Origin: Cyathus striatus
Lineage: Eukaryota; Basidiomycota; Agaricomycetes; Agaricales; Nidulariaceae
Assembly: GCA_025738555.1 (NCBI GenBank)
Contig: JAOVFP010000002.1
Coordinates: 1-64,000, forward strand
Reading direction: 5' to 3'
DNA length: 64,000 nucleotides
Shown here piece by piece: positions 12,430-23,764 of the stretch. The number at the start of each line of letters is the position of its first letter. The stretch's first letter is position 1. The notes below the pieces were generated by a model. That model was not told where the DNA came from. It saw only the letters and a program-made list of their open reading frames with translations, and did not search any database. The translations under genes and the position numbers were made by a program.

Positions 12430-13075
12430 GCATTCCAATCTTTATAATATTGGTGCTTATATATCTTAATCAAGTATATAATCTGTCATTTACTCACTCA
12501 ACAACTAATCACTCTAACTATTGACAATTTACAATCACTACTCTATACAAACAACTACATCTGCTTATATATATTAATCAACTATATAATCTGTCCTTTA
12601 GTCATCAACTACACATTATATACTGAACATACATATATATAAAGCAGTATCTTTTACTAACAACTATACATATCTTACACTACATTCTTCTTTCTTATGT
12701 TCATATTCTGCCACATAGATTATCTACTTCATCTATATATATAAGCACACCTACTAAAATCATCTGATCACTACTTAGTACATCTAAGAACAAAGTCTCC
12801 TTATATATCTCCATCAAGTATATAATCTGTCTTCAACTCACATGTTCACTTATTACTTACATACACTTGTAATTGTAACTTCTCAATAAGTCACACTTAT
12901 TTCTTGTTGTCAATCTACACCACAGATTATATACTTCATGTACATATATAAGCACACATCATATATATTTACCTTGCCATTTTTATAATCTTATATAACT
13001 TGTCATTGCTTTACTACACTAAGGATTATATACTTCATATACATATATAAGCACACCTACTTGGTTATATACACT
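12430..13075. repeat. Imperfect repeats with TATATAAGCACAC
   Basis: Several diverged copies of a segment containing ATTATATACTTCATGTACAT followed by ATATAAGCACAC, and of TATTAATCAACTATATAATCTGTC. Low complexity, no gene seen. Confidence 0.45.
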
Positions 13076-13400
13076 TGTCATGGTCACACTCACTTGTTGC
13101 TCACACTTGCCTGTCATTGTCACTTGTGACTGGTCACTGTCACTTGTCGTTGTCACAATTGTCTGTCGTTGTGACTTGTCGCAAGTCACTGTCACTTGTC
13201 GTTGGTCACAATTCTCTGTCGTTGTGACCTGTCGCTAGTCACTGTCACCTGTCGTTGTCACTTGTCGTCAGTCACATTTACCTGTCGTTTGTCACAAAAA
13301 TCTGTCGTTGTGACCTGTCGTTGTCACTGTCACCTGTCGTTTGTCGCAAACGACCTGTCGCGGAATTCGCATCGAGTTCCCGTATTTATATTATTAGGTT
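13075..13400. repeat. GTCGTTGTCACT minisatellite block 3
   Basis: Tandem copies of TGTCGTTGTCACT/TTGTCGTTGGTCACA. It ends in GTCGTTTGTCGCAAACGAC, CCTGTCG and then ATATTATTAGG, the same terminal order as block 1. The GC-richer gene-fragment mosaic starts right after it. Confidence 0.7.
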
Positions 13401-13419
13401 GTTAGTGATCGCAGTAAGA

Positions 13420-14420
13420 AGAAACGCACGACAAAGGGCAGGAAGAGGAGGAAAGGCATCGTAAGGGGGTGGAAGAGGACGATAAGCGTGATGGTAAGAC
13501 CTATCTCCTTTCTTTTCGCCTTTATTGCGGTACGCAAATCACTCGCTCGTGTTGCTAACCCTCTCTTACAGGTTCTCCAGTTCGGCGAATTAGGATACGC
13601 TCTCCTTCAAATTCTCCTCACTCGGTGCGTCAAGATCCGACGATGGACGTAGAGGATGAGTTGCCGGTGTCGCCGCTTGTTTCTCCCAAGATGTGGAAAA
13701 AGTGGTTCGATCGAATGATGGCCGTTGAGAACGGAAGGGAAGGTGGGGAGGGTGCTGCTGGGATCGAGGCTGTGGATGAGGATCGAGGGGTTGAGGGTAC
13801 AGCTGGAGTGGATGGAGATGTGAAGGATGGCGCAGGCACGGAGGAGGAAGAGGAAGAAACAGTGAGCGATACGAGTGGAGAGTCACGGCCGATTTTCCAT
13901 CAGAGGAAGGGTATATTTTCCGTTTATTACATTCTATCGTTTCTCATCATCACCTTTGCAGATCACTTGATCGATAGGTTTCGAGTCGAGGTTGTGGATG
14001 ATGGATATTGGTATCGAGACAGGTAGCTACTTACGCTCGTGCCCGTACACTTTGCTGACTTTTTTTTGTGATGCCACAGTTACTGGCCCTTCGACGGTCA
14101 AGCTCGACACTGTCCCACTTCCCTCACCTCCCGCGACATCGTCCTCCATGCGCTTTGCCAAGTTGTCGCTCGTAACGTCAGTCACGGGCGCTTATGCCAT
14201 CATTGGCTCAAATAATGTGCCGATTTCAGATACACTGAGAGTTGGACTGGGGCTCGGGAAGCGCAAAGGCAAGGAGAGGGCTGTGGATGTTGATCCTAGC
14301 ATAGAGGAGGGTTTGGGGTTGCCTCAGATGAGCTGGTGCACATTTACGTATAGGGATTCATTCATATATTTCGTTACCATGTCTTCCAACACTTTTTCGA
14401 GTTCCACAGCTTGTGATTAG
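13420..14420 (+). pseudogene. Unknown acidic protein, fragment (copy A of an inverted pair)
   Basis: Exons separated by short introns (GTAAGACC...TTACAG near 13493-13570; GTATATTT...TTTGCAG near 13911-13961; a third near 14024-14078). The protein reads ...SPVRRIRIRSPSNSPHSVRQ..., then an acidic Glu/Gly run, ESRPIFHQRKG, DHLIDRFRVEVV, STVKLDTVPLPSPP and GLGLGKRKGKERAVDVDP. The same order is found on the other strand at 16973-18363. Family not recognised. The 5' side joins repeats and the 3' side breaks off near 14370, so this is a partial copy. Confidence 0.55.
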
Positions 14421-14583
14421 GACGAAAAGCACAATTATTACAGTACTAATATACATTACAACTAAACTAATAGTAGAAATTACATATACTAATATAATGA
14501 AGTGGATAATGATATGCCAGCGGCGGCTAAGGCAGCGACAAGGGCGGTAATGTGTGATGGAAAATGAGGAGGCTGGAGTCATC

Positions 14584-16080
14584 TGAATGATCGGCCGTCG
14601 TCGCTATGAAGGTGAAGGAGGGGGAGTGAGGTTGGGTGACGCCGAACGGGCCATCGATGCGATACCATTCTTGCTAGCGGCCTCGTCGTCTTCATCATAC
14701 AGGGAGGAGGGACTGGAGGGGTCTGGATGATGGGCCCTCGATGATGCTCTTGCCAGCGTCGTCGTCGTCGTCATGAAGAAGAGGAGCAGGGGGATAGAAG
14801 GGGGTGCCGTTGTCCCATCGTCGTTGTGCACAAGAAGGCGAGGGAGGAGGGGGGGGCTAAATGACGTGTCATCAATGCCGTCCTTGCTAGCGGCGCCGTC
14901 GTCTTCGTGATGCGAGAAAAAGGGGGCTGAAGGGGTCTGGATGACGCGCCGTTGCCATTGTTGTGACATAGGGGGTGTGAAAGACTGAGGCTGTCTGGGA
15001 CACAGCGGTGATGGCAGGGGCAGTTGACAGCGTCGTTGATGATGATGAATAAGGGTTCGGGTGAGGAGGAGTTGGCAACGACGACGGTTGCATGGATGGG
15101 AGAGAAGGAGGGCGGTATGGTGGTGGTGGTGGTGGTGGGAGAGACGATGACAGCGTCGGTGCCGCTGGGGACGCATGGGGAGAACGTCTCAGTCGTGGCG
15201 AGACAGGGGCTGGGTGATGTTCCTTTGACGTCCCTCTTTCCAGCGGCGTTGTCGTCTTCGTAACGCAGGGAAGAGCCTCTAAGGGGGTCTACAACGTGCG
15301 GTCGTTGTTGCTGTGACCTAGGGAGGGTGGAGGAGGAGAGGAGGATTGGGTGACGTCTCGTCGACACCGTTCTATCCGGCGGCGTTGACTCGACGCAAGG
15401 GAAGTGAGATGAGGGGGGCCGGGGACGTAGCTTCGTCGTCTTCGTCGCGACACATGAGAGAAGGATGAGGAGACGAGTTGGATAACGTGGCGTTGTCGTC
15501 CCCATGAAGCAGAGAGGAGGGGAAGGGGGGCACTGGGGACGTGGCATCGTTGTCATTGTTGCGACGCAGAGGGGGAGGCGCCGGGGAGGGGGGGCTGGGT
15601 GATGCTGTGTTAACGTCTTCAGAGACGCAGGGAACGGGTTGGGCCGCCAGAACGTCAGGCAGGGTGTTGGTTGCATACGCCCGCCAATGCCACTGCCCTC
15701 CTGCTGTGCATCACCCTCGACGTCCTTCCTGTTCTTCTCTTCCTCGTTATCCTATTCGTTCCCTTCACTGTGTGCCTATCGCTGCCGTTCCTGCCGTGTG
15801 CTGCCCTCGCTGTCTCCCCTGTCCACCTCTTCGTTGTGGCCGTTGGGCGCTGTCCTCGTCCTCAATGTGGGCGTTGGTGTTTGTGCTGGCGTCCTGGTCG
15901 TCGTTATGGGTGTGGGTGGGAAAGCGGATGGGGGAGTGGATGTGGCTGTGGGTGTTCGTCGCCGTCGTGATTCAGGGAGGAGGAGGGAGGGGATGTGAGG
16001 AGGTCAGTGTTGCTGAGTGGGAGTGACGACGCAACGGCCGACAGTTCCTATTGCACGTGACATAAACGACGAGATACGTG
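14584..16080. repeat. GC-rich dispersed repeat, copy R1 (longest)
   Basis: About 1.5 kb of GC-rich, GTCGTC/GAGGAG-biased sequence sharing ordered segments with 21.23-21.98, 29.5-30.6 and 32.5-33.15 kb, for example GATGATGGGCCCTCGATGA, ACGTGGCATCGTTGT, ACGTCAGGCAGGGTGTTGG and TCGTTCCCTTCACTATGTGC. Long overlapping open frames on both strands (up to 301 codons) are low-complexity Pro/Ser/Arg translations with no conserved domain. I read it as non-coding repeat DNA. Confidence 0.65.
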
Positions 16081-16089
16081 TTAGGCCTC

Positions 16090-16850
16090 AGGGCTAGTCG
16101 GGTGGTGGTGGGGTGCTGGGTGCATCGTTGGCCGGCCTGGCGATATCCGTAAACACAGCTGCAAGGTCGTGAAGCTCGCTCTGCGGGATAGGTATCATAA
16201 GCCGTCGGAAGGTCGAGCAACAGTACATAGAGCATACACGTGTGATGGGGTCGTTGGCTGATGTCGGTCTTGGAGCGGGTGGGGTGGTGTTCTCCTCCAG
16301 GAGGATAGATAGTAGTTCGACTATGGCGAATTTGCCCTTTGCGACTGTGAGAAACTGTGAAACGCACATGCTGTAGCGATCGAGCAAGCCCAGAATACAG
16401 CCATAACATCTCCTGCGGACGCTTTGCTGTCACGCACGGGCTTGGCACCGAACCAGAATCTAGACCAACATAGCCGTCGTGACGAGTTGGGCGGAGCCGC
16501 TGATTGCTGCCCAGACGAGGTTGAGGTTTCGGGTGGCAGTGCCTAGGGAGAAGAAGGATGAGGATGCGAGCCGGGTTTCGTGCGGTTGGGCGTTGAAGGA
16601 TTTGGCGGCTGCGGTAACTGTTGCCGCGCGGGAGAGGATGGTTGCCGCTACGCCTGCGTATGTGCGTTCTGAAGCTAGTAAGGGGGAGGCGAGGAGGGGA
16701 ACAGCGGAGAGGATTACGAGGGTGAGAGACCAAGAGTGCGTGAAGGCCAGAACGAGGCAGGTTAGGTTGGTTGTGAGGTATTGGAGGAGGTTGCCTAAGG
16801 CTACGGAGGATGCTGCGTGGACTTCGTCAGTTTAACTGTGATACAACTAG
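16090..16850 (-). pseudogene. ABC transporter transmembrane-domain fragment
   Basis: Reading down from about 16835 gives SSVALGNLLQYLTTNLTC, LVLAFTHSWSLTLVILSAVP, KSFNAQPHE and LNLVWAAISGSAQ, then a stop (TAG) near 16466. After frame changes come pieces resembling FWFGAKPVRDSK, SAGDVMAVFWAC and CVSQFLTVAKGKFAIVELLS. This is the transmembrane domain of a full-length type IV (MDR/Ste6-like) ABC exporter; I recognise the pattern but cannot assign the subtype. No nucleotide-binding domain follows. The 3' side merges into the GC-rich repeat; a similar C-terminal tail occurs near 22430-22520. Broken fragment. Confidence 0.6.
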
Positions 16851-16972
16851 TTCATGAGAAGATAGAGTGAAGGGAAGGTACGAACCGGTTGAATTTTGCC
16901 ATAAGGTCAGCGGCTCCAGGAGGACCCTCAGCGTCGTCGTTTCCACCAAGATGCGTATCAAACTATTCCATA

Positions 16973-18363
16973 TCACGACCCATGACACATCGATGCACTC
17001 GCTGCCTCGACGTTCATCATGTCCTTCATGGGCTTCGAGAATCTCACTACCATCAACCGTCGGAGATGACGGTATCGTCGACATAGGTGACAATATCGAA
17101 TGCTCGTGCTCCAGGTTTGGCAGGCGGTCTCGTGTATCAGGGAACGGCGAGGTCGGCAGTGGAAACGATGCGGTGACGGCGGGGAAGTGAGAGGCGACAG
17201 AGGGGTGTTATTGCCGAATGGAAAGTCTCTGGTGGGCTGAGGGCTTGGGGAAAGGGGAGAGATTGGTGTAGGCGAGGCGGAGTGCGTATAGGCTGACTTG
17301 GTATTGAGAGCAGCGGGTAGAGGAGTTGGCAACGAAGTAATAAACGACATAGGAGAATGCTCTTCGTGTAGGGGAACGGAAGACGAGTGTCTCTCCTCTC
17401 CAAGACCATAAATCGAATGCGTGAGCGGAATGTCGAGCTCGTCCATCTCGACGCCACCACTTCCAGACGCAGACGGTATCGGTGGACGGTCATGCGGCGA
17501 CAAAGCCACCGTAAGCGTATTCGGTGGCAACACTTCCACCTCAACCACCTCCTCCTCTTCCTCTTCCTCTTCCCTCGGCAACTGGCTGACCTCGAATGAA
17601 TCCCTACGCGTAAACATGCTCCAGCTCATCTGAGGCGACCCCAAACGTTCCTCCATGCCAGGGTCGACGCCCATAACCCTCTCCTTGCCTTTGCCCTTCC
17701 CTAGACCCAGCTCAACTCCTAGCATTTCCGGAATCGATAGGTTATTGGAGCCTATGATGGCGCAAGCACCTGTGACTGGCGTTACGAGTTGGCGAAACCC
17801 ATCGGGGGCGACATCGCGGGAGGTGGAGGAAGTGGGAGTGTGTCGAGCTTGACAGTTGAAGAGCCAGCAACCGCTGCATCACCTACAGAAAGAGGTCAGC
17901 AAAGAGGTACATGCACGGGCATGAGTAACTCACCTTTCTCGGTACCAGAATCACCATTCACGACCTCAGCTCGAAACCTATCGATCAAGTGATCTGCAAA
18001 GGCGACGATTAGAAACGATAGAATATAATAAATGGAAAACGTACCGCTCCTCGGATGGAAAATCGGCCGTGACTCTTCACCTGTATCGCCCACTGTTCCT
18101 TCCTCATCCTCCTCCATGCCTGCGCCATCCTTCGCATCTCCATCCACTCTGTGGGTTTGAGGCGGGTGATGGTGCTGTGGTAGTAACGCAGCAGTTGGTG
18201 GCGGTGCGGTGGTTGGAGGTGGTGCAGTTGTTGATAGCGGTGCGGTTGTAGGCGGCGGTGCAGTTGTAAGTGATTCTGGAGACGCATTCGGCAGGAACGC
18301 AGGGGTTGACGGCGGATGTCCATTCAAAGTCGTAGGCGACGAAGGCGGGAAGCGTACAATCAC
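16973..18363 (-). pseudogene. Unknown acidic/Ser-Pro-rich protein (copy B of the inverted pair)
   Basis: Counterpart of 13420-14420 in opposite orientation, extending further 3'. Exons read ...DGDAKDGAGMEEDEEGTVGD, ESRPIFHPRSG, DHLIDRFRAEVVNGDSGTE, STVKLDTLPLPPPP, GVELGLGKGKGKERVMGV, then a long Ser/Pro/Glu-rich segment with EEEEEEEEVVEVEVLPPNT and HSIYGLGEERHSS. Introns near 18045-17995 and 17935-17888. Against copy A there is a 7-nt shortening near 17795 that shifts the frame. Its 5' side at about 18360 abuts a partial, oppositely oriented copy of the 24-27 kb gene. Function unknown. Confidence 0.55.
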
Positions 18364-18660
18364 GCTATCAGGGGATGAGTTGAAGCCTTCTACGCCTATT
18401 CCAGCAGCAACCAGCTCCTTGGCACCTGGTATGACGCATAGTCCCCGGTTGGCTAGTCCCCTTGTGCTGGCGTGGAGGGCATCCCACGGGGAGACATGGA
18501 TTCAATGAGCAGCACGGTCGTGTTGCCATCTACTGAGAGCAGTAATATGGGTGGACAGATGAAGAAGCGGAGGATGAGTCTTTACATGAAGTCCCGTTGC
18601 GACCCCATCAGCGGGTTTGACAGAGGCGTATTACTAATCAGGCCAATTGGACCTACATTT
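18360..18660 (+). pseudogene. Partial duplicate of the 24-27 kb Ser/Pro-rich gene
   Basis: Close match to segments around 26705-26850 and 26985-27075: the TCACTCTAGCAGGGGACGAG region, the 'SHSPPLASPPALAWRAS' coding stretch and the 'LPSTESSN' stretch occur in the same order, with the DNA between them deleted. Joined head-to-head with copy B of the unknown acidic gene. A duplicated remnant. Confidence 0.6.
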
Positions 18661-18785
18661 ATATACACACTGCCGGGATTAATTAAATTAAACAAGGGAA
18701 GGGAACTTTGACGGAACCGAAAGCAAACTTATTGGTTACTTAGTAGGGGGGGTGACTATGACTGCCATCTCCGGTGGAGAAAGTC

Positions 18786-21168
18786 ATGGGCGGATGTATC
18801 TCCTCTGCCAATCACAACGACAACGACGCAAGGGCCAAGGCCCACAGCGATGCCCTCCAACGACAACTCGACGAGGACAACAAGAAACTCAAACGAGAGT
18901 GTAAAATCCTCCTTCTCGGTGAGTCGGCTCTTCTCTTATACATTTGCGTATGGAGGGACAAAGGCGGTGGGTCGTTTGTTGGATGTGTGGCGACTTGAAG
19001 GAAAGGGAGACGAAAGGCTTGCATTCTACGGTTGTGCATATGCGCCTTTTGTTGTTCTCGCGGGCTTTGCGTCTGCTATGCTTAGTCTCGTTGATACGCG
19101 CCTCTGGACGACGTTTCATTCTCTGCCCTTGTCCCCTCGGTGCTATCACACAGCACCATATCCATCACACTATGCCCACATACATCACACAACCTCTTCA
19201 TTCCCACTCTCCCATCTACACATACTAACACCCCCACAGGCTCCGGCGAATCAGGCAAATCAACAATAGTAAAGCAAATGAAGATCCTACACAAAGGCGG
19301 CTTCTTGCCCGAAGAGCGTCTTCAATACCGGCCTATCGTATACCACAATCTCATCGACTCAGCTCAGGAAGTGATTGCGGAGATCAAGAAGCTTGGGTAT
19401 GAGTACGAGTTGCCGCAGAATCAGGCGAGTGTCCTGTGGTTTGAATTGGGTTTGCTGCGGCGGGTGGTGTGCCAGGTGTAGTGTGGCGTGGTGCGGTGTG
19501 GCGGGTCGAGGGGTGGGAGATGCGGTGGGGAGGGATAGCAGGGTGCAATCTGGGCCGTTGCAGGGCGCGAGCGCTGTGGAGGGGATGGTTGGACCACGGA
19601 TACAAATGGGATGTTGTATTATTTCCGTGTTTATTCCTCTTATTTCACTCGAATCCATTTATTTTGCTTATATGTAAAACTATCCTATGTTTATCCTTAC
19701 TTCTATTCATCTCTAATGTCTATTGACTCTCTTATTCCAATTGTACTAACCTATATTTTCTTCGAGCCTCTGATCCAGAAAAGCGGCACGCCTAATTGGA
19801 TGCCGTAGCCAAACAAAGTCAGCTGACCAACACGTCAGTCTTCGCGCGTTCAACACGCGTTCAGTAATCTTCGTCTTCGTCCTGTCCTCTCATCCTCTCC
19901 AGCAATTCAAGCCGTTAGCGATTCCTCAAGGCCTCAAGTACGACTACAAGCCTTTGCCTCCTGCGTTCAGGATGGCTCACGAGCTCGAGTTGGAAGGAAT
20001 GGGATTCTAAGCCGAGGACACGGTGTTGTGCTTATTGTTACTCCTTTCTTGTCCGTCTCACTCTTTCTTTTGTATTATAGTTTCATATCTCTACTGTAAC
20101 ATATCAGGTGCACGACGGCACTAGCGTAGTACTTCCTTGGCGTTCTGGAACTCGAAGGACGAGCGGAATGTCAGACCTGCTTGTGTCCCTCTGTGAACGT
20201 TGTGCGGCACCTGCAGCATGGGCCACTGCATCTACCCTTGGGGGGGGGGGGTAGAATATGTCATTGCGCCAACGTCTTGGAGTTACCTCAAGATGCAAGT
20301 TGACTCTGTTGTTTCGTTGGTTTCGAGCGTTCCAGAATGTTGAGTTTCTTCTACCCTTTTATTTTGATTCTTTACCCTATCACGGCCTTTCTACGTACCT
20401 GGTAACTCCTATGTTTGAATTATGTCTTGAATGGACTTCGACGGCATGAGAGCACGTGCACGTCGGATGATTCCAGTAGTACCTCGCCGTTGTATATTAT
20501 ACTGACAATTCGGTATTCGTAATGGTACCTCTTTTACGGCTTAATCCTTACCGTGCACACTTAACTTCAAGCCTTAAGTCTTTCTGAAGAGCGTCAAAAC
20601 TGTCAAGTTACTCTAGAAATATTTAATTAAAAAGCTAAGTTTTTGTCAACGTTACAAACTAACGTTGTTTCCTGTTTCTAGTTCTGTGGCCAACGAAGAA
20701 GGATAACGCTCGCTAAGCGTGTCTCTGCTCATTCTTCCACAGCGCAATGTGATGCAGTGTGACTAGGGTTGAACATACCCCGGCGTGAGAGGGGAAGAAG
20801 CGAGAGCGAGATGTGGTACTCATTTCATGCGGGCGGACTGAGCGCTGAGAGACCTATTCATTCTTTCACTTTCATTCAAATCCTTACAATGCCAACTAAC
20901 CCCTCCTCTCACAGCTCCTCGCGGAAAAGATATACGCATACAACCTCAACCCCCGCCAGAAAGGAACCTCAGAGCGCGCGGTCTTATACGGTCCCGGACC
21001 ATTACCAGCCAACGAGAACCCATACGACCCCAGCAGTACAGTCAACCGCGGGTTGACATTCAACCATGAAATCGCAGAGGCGATAGACACGTTATGGAAA
21101 GACCCCGTCATCACGCGTGTTATGGATGAGCACTCGGATGAGTTTTATTTGATGGATAGTGCGAATTA
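18786..21168 (+). pseudogene. Truncated heterotrimeric G-protein alpha subunit
   Basis: ATG 18786 gives MGGCISSANHN, an N-terminal myristoylation/palmitoylation signature, then KLKRECKILLLG and, across a 321-nt intron (18919-19239, CTAAC branch site), [20 protein letters not shown], the Galpha P-loop. Exon 2 ends in ELPQNQ at 19424. Exon 3 (20915-21168) carries GLTFNHEIAEAIDTLWKDP and EFYLMDSAN of the helical domain, and all three exons splice in frame. The intron between exons 2 and 3 is about 1.5 kb, unusually long. After 21168 the GC-rich repeat begins; I find no DVGGQ switch II, no NKxD and no C-terminus in the window. About half the expected 350 aa is present, so no functional Galpha can be made from this locus as it stands. 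Confidence 0.85.
19425..20914. other. Long intron of the Galpha remnant with inserted DNA
   Basis: Holds a GC-rich GTGGTGTGG stretch, an AT-rich segment near 19610-19760, and around 19900-20010 a short open stretch reading QQFKPLAIPQGLKYDYKPL... and ending GMGF-stop, which looks like the last exon of an unidentified gene. A run of ten or more G lies near 20239. No complete gene seen. Confidence 0.4.
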
Positions 21169-21229
21169 GTATGTCCCTTCTTTTGTGTCTAAAGAGTGAG
21201 AGGGCTGATGGCGGTGGTGGCGGTGTAGT

Positions 21230-21975
21230 ATGATGGGCCATCGTCGCTATGAAAGTAACGGAGGGGGGTTGGGTGATGCCGGACGGGCCGTCAACGCAAT
21301 ACCATTCCTGCCGGCGGCCTCGTCGTCTTCATCACACATGGAGGAGGGGCTGGAGGGGCTGGAGTGGTCTGGATGATGGGCCCTCGATGACACTCTTTGC
21401 CGGCGTTGTCGTCATCGTCATGAAGGGGAGCAGGGGGAGGGGGGTAGAAGGGAAGGCCTTAGGGTGGTGACATGGCTTCGTCGCCTTCGCCGCAACACAG
21501 GAGAGGAGAAGGATGAGGAGAGGAGAAGGATAACGTGGCATTGTCACCCCCATGAAGCAGAGAGAAGGGGAAGAGGGACCTTGGGGGCGTGGCATCGTTG
21601 TTGTTGCGACGCAGAGTGGGAGGCACCGAGGAGGGGGGGCTGGGTGATGCTGTGTTAACATCTTCAGCGACGCAGGGAATGGGTTGGGCCGCTAGAACGT
21701 CAGGCAGGGTGTTGGTTGCATATGCCCGTCGCTGCCGCCGCCCCTCCTGCTGTGCAACGCCCTTCCTGTTCTCCTCTTCCTTGTTGTCATACTCGTTCCC
21801 TTCACTATGTGCCTATCGCTGCTGTTCCTGCCAAGTACTACCCTCGTTGTCTCCCCTGTCTGCCTCTTCGTTGTGGCCGTTGGACGCTATCTTTGTCCTC
21901 GATGTGGGCGTTGGTGTCTGTGCTGACGTCGTGGTTGTCGTTATGGGCGCAAATGGGAAAGCGGATGAGAGAGTG
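21230..21975. repeat. GC-rich dispersed repeat, copy R2
   Basis: Starts GATGGGCCATCGTCGCTATG, like R1 at about 14587, and follows R1 in order, with deletions, to TCGTTATGGGCG near 21945. Its left end lies at the break in the Galpha gene and its right end runs straight into a Lon fragment. Confidence 0.65.
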
Positions 21976-22340
21976 GATTTTCGGAGACGGTCCGGGACAG
22001 AGAGGGATTTGGGGACGTCTTGGGGTTCTTGGACTTCGTCTGTTGATACTGCTGCAGCGAAGTCGGCTAGTTTGACTGGTTCATCAAAGATGTTTGAGGC
22101 GATCTGGGGGTACGTTAGTCAGATGGCGAGGGAGAGAGAGCGGGGATAGGTACCTGGTTGGTGCTGAAGTTGGTGATTTGATCCCGGAAGAGGGGGTTGA
22201 GCTGAGCGATGTCCTTGAGTATGGATACAATCTGTGACATGAAGGCGCGAATATATCAGTCATCCCCGTTGTACAGTAGCGTTGTCAGGTTCTCGATGTT
22301 GGCGACTGAGATGGGGAATTTGTGCAGGAGGGAGGGAAGT
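21975..22340 (-). pseudogene. Lon protease N-domain fragment
   Basis: Read on the minus strand: FPISVADVENLTTLLYN, FMSQIVSILKDIAQLNPLFRDQITNFSTNQ, and across a short gap ASNIFDEPVKLADFAAAVS. This is the Lon N-terminal (substrate-binding) domain. Internal stops and loss of the rest make it a fragment. A longer relative is at 58.27-59.64 kb. Confidence 0.7.
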
Positions 22341-23510
22341 GAGAGGGTTGGTGCGGATGAACGGGAGTGATGACGGCGCGGCCAACAATTCCTATTAAAC
22401 GCGACTTAAACGACGAGACAGGCGCCGGGCCTTGGGGCTAGTCCGCAGCAGCAGCGTACTGAGTGCATCGTCAGCCGATATAGCAGCATTCACGAACGCA
22501 GTCGCTAGGTCGTGTATTCGCGGGGTCTGCGTTCGAGGATGCCGCCATATCTGTCGATAGGAATCAGCTGTGGGCATATATGTGGCGGCGACAGAAGTGA
22601 GGTGCAGGGGTAGAATGCACATGTACAACACATCCTTCAGCACAGCCGACATAGCATTATACCGCGGCGGTGGAAGAGTAAGCTAAGAGTCGTCTGCTCC
22701 ATCCGTAGCCTGCACTTGTGCTGTGGGCATTCGAGCCGGACCTTCCTGTGCCAGCAAGTCGATAAGCATACCGGTCGCGATGGAAGACAGAGAGATACCG
22801 CGAACCTCTTTCTTTTCTCCTTGCTGTCCCTGTCGAAATCATCATCCCGACCCTTATCCCTGCCTTTCTCCTGCTCCTGCTTCTTTCCTCAGCCCTCCGC
22901 CATCCGTTCACTAAATGCAAGATTCACCCGCGTGCAGTTGGCATCCTAACCTAGAATGACACAGCGGTTAGCGGTCATGAGCAGAAGGCGGCTGTATAAT
23001 GAGACAGGCAGCGGGCATTGGCCATAACTCGGCTCGAGGGCTCGAATGCATGGGGAATTACCCCCAGCGCAGCTGTGTCGCCCTCTGGCGTAAAACGCCG
23101 TCCCCACAAAAGCACCTGGCGCCCCCTCGTAACAAAAGCCAAACTCACAAACTCAAGCGTCTCATCATCCCAATCCTCATCCATAAACGTTTAAACATTG
23201 CCGTGCACCTGGACCTAATCAGAGGCGCAAACGTATCCGAAGGTCTCTTTCCCCGTTCCCATTTTGCAGCTATAGGCGGCTTGGGTGTGGGTGCATTTTG
23301 ATCTTGCATATTTGGAGGCGGGAGGAGGTGGAAGGGCAGACTTTGTTGAGGTCGCCGGCGGGGCTGAGTTGTATAGTGTTGAGAGATTGTAGGCAGGGGG
23401 GGGAAGGGGGCTGGCGGATTGTAGAAGCCGTGTATCTTTTGGCAATATACCGCTGAGCGCAGGAAGCAGCTGCCCGCTGCGATACGAAAGGGGGAGAAGA
23501 GATAATTAAG
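22340..23510. other. No confident gene; small hypothetical open stretches
   Basis: 22395-22520 resembles the tail of the ABC fragment at about 16100-16200 (HDLATAFVNAA versus HDLAAVFTDIA). A minus-strand frame at 23184-22975 (MDEDWDDETLEFVSLAF...) is unassigned and may be an exon. I see no supportable gene. Confidence 0.3.
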
Positions 23511-23514
23511 CAGA

Positions 23515-23695
23515 GGCCGTCCCTTCAAACAGAAGCTGCGTGCAAAAGATGCCCTCCAGGCACACGGTTGCCAGCAATAGTTCAAAGGGACGGCCATAAA
23601 AGAAAGCAGAGGCCGCCTTTCTAACCTAGCTGCGTGCAAAAGATGCCCTCCAGGCACACGACTGCCAGCAGTAGTTCAAAAGGAGCGGCCGCAGA
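23515..23695. repeat. Tandem pair of ~80-90 bp hairpin (MITE-like) units
   Basis: Unit 1 (23515-23595) starts GGCCGTCCCTTCAAAC and ends with GTTCAAAGGGACGGCC, a 15-16 bp inverted repeat. Unit 2 (about 23606-23691) has the diverged equivalents. The middle (GCTGCGTGCAAAAGATGCCC) is nearly identical in both. It could be a tandemly duplicated foldback element. Confidence 0.55.
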
Positions 23696-23764
23696 AGAAA
23701 GCAGTAAAGGGCAGGATGGGGCGGGAGCAAACGGAGCGGCACTTGCGTGTATTCGCGTGATGTT

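Noticed and set aside
12146..12469. Open frame of 107 codons rich in Trp-Ser-His
   Set aside because: It is a translation of the GTCGTTGGTCACA minisatellite.
14604..15676. Long minus-strand open frames (190 and 301 codons)
   Set aside because: Low-complexity Pro/Ser/Arg/His translations of the GC-rich repeat; frames on both strands are open and there is no conserved domain.
20236..20247. Run of G as a regulatory quadruplex
   Set aside because: A single homopolymer tract, possibly a sequencing or assembly artefact.
22657..22949. Small Arg- and Ser-rich frames on both strands
   Set aside because: No homology pattern, and flanked by gene fragments; not supportable as genes.
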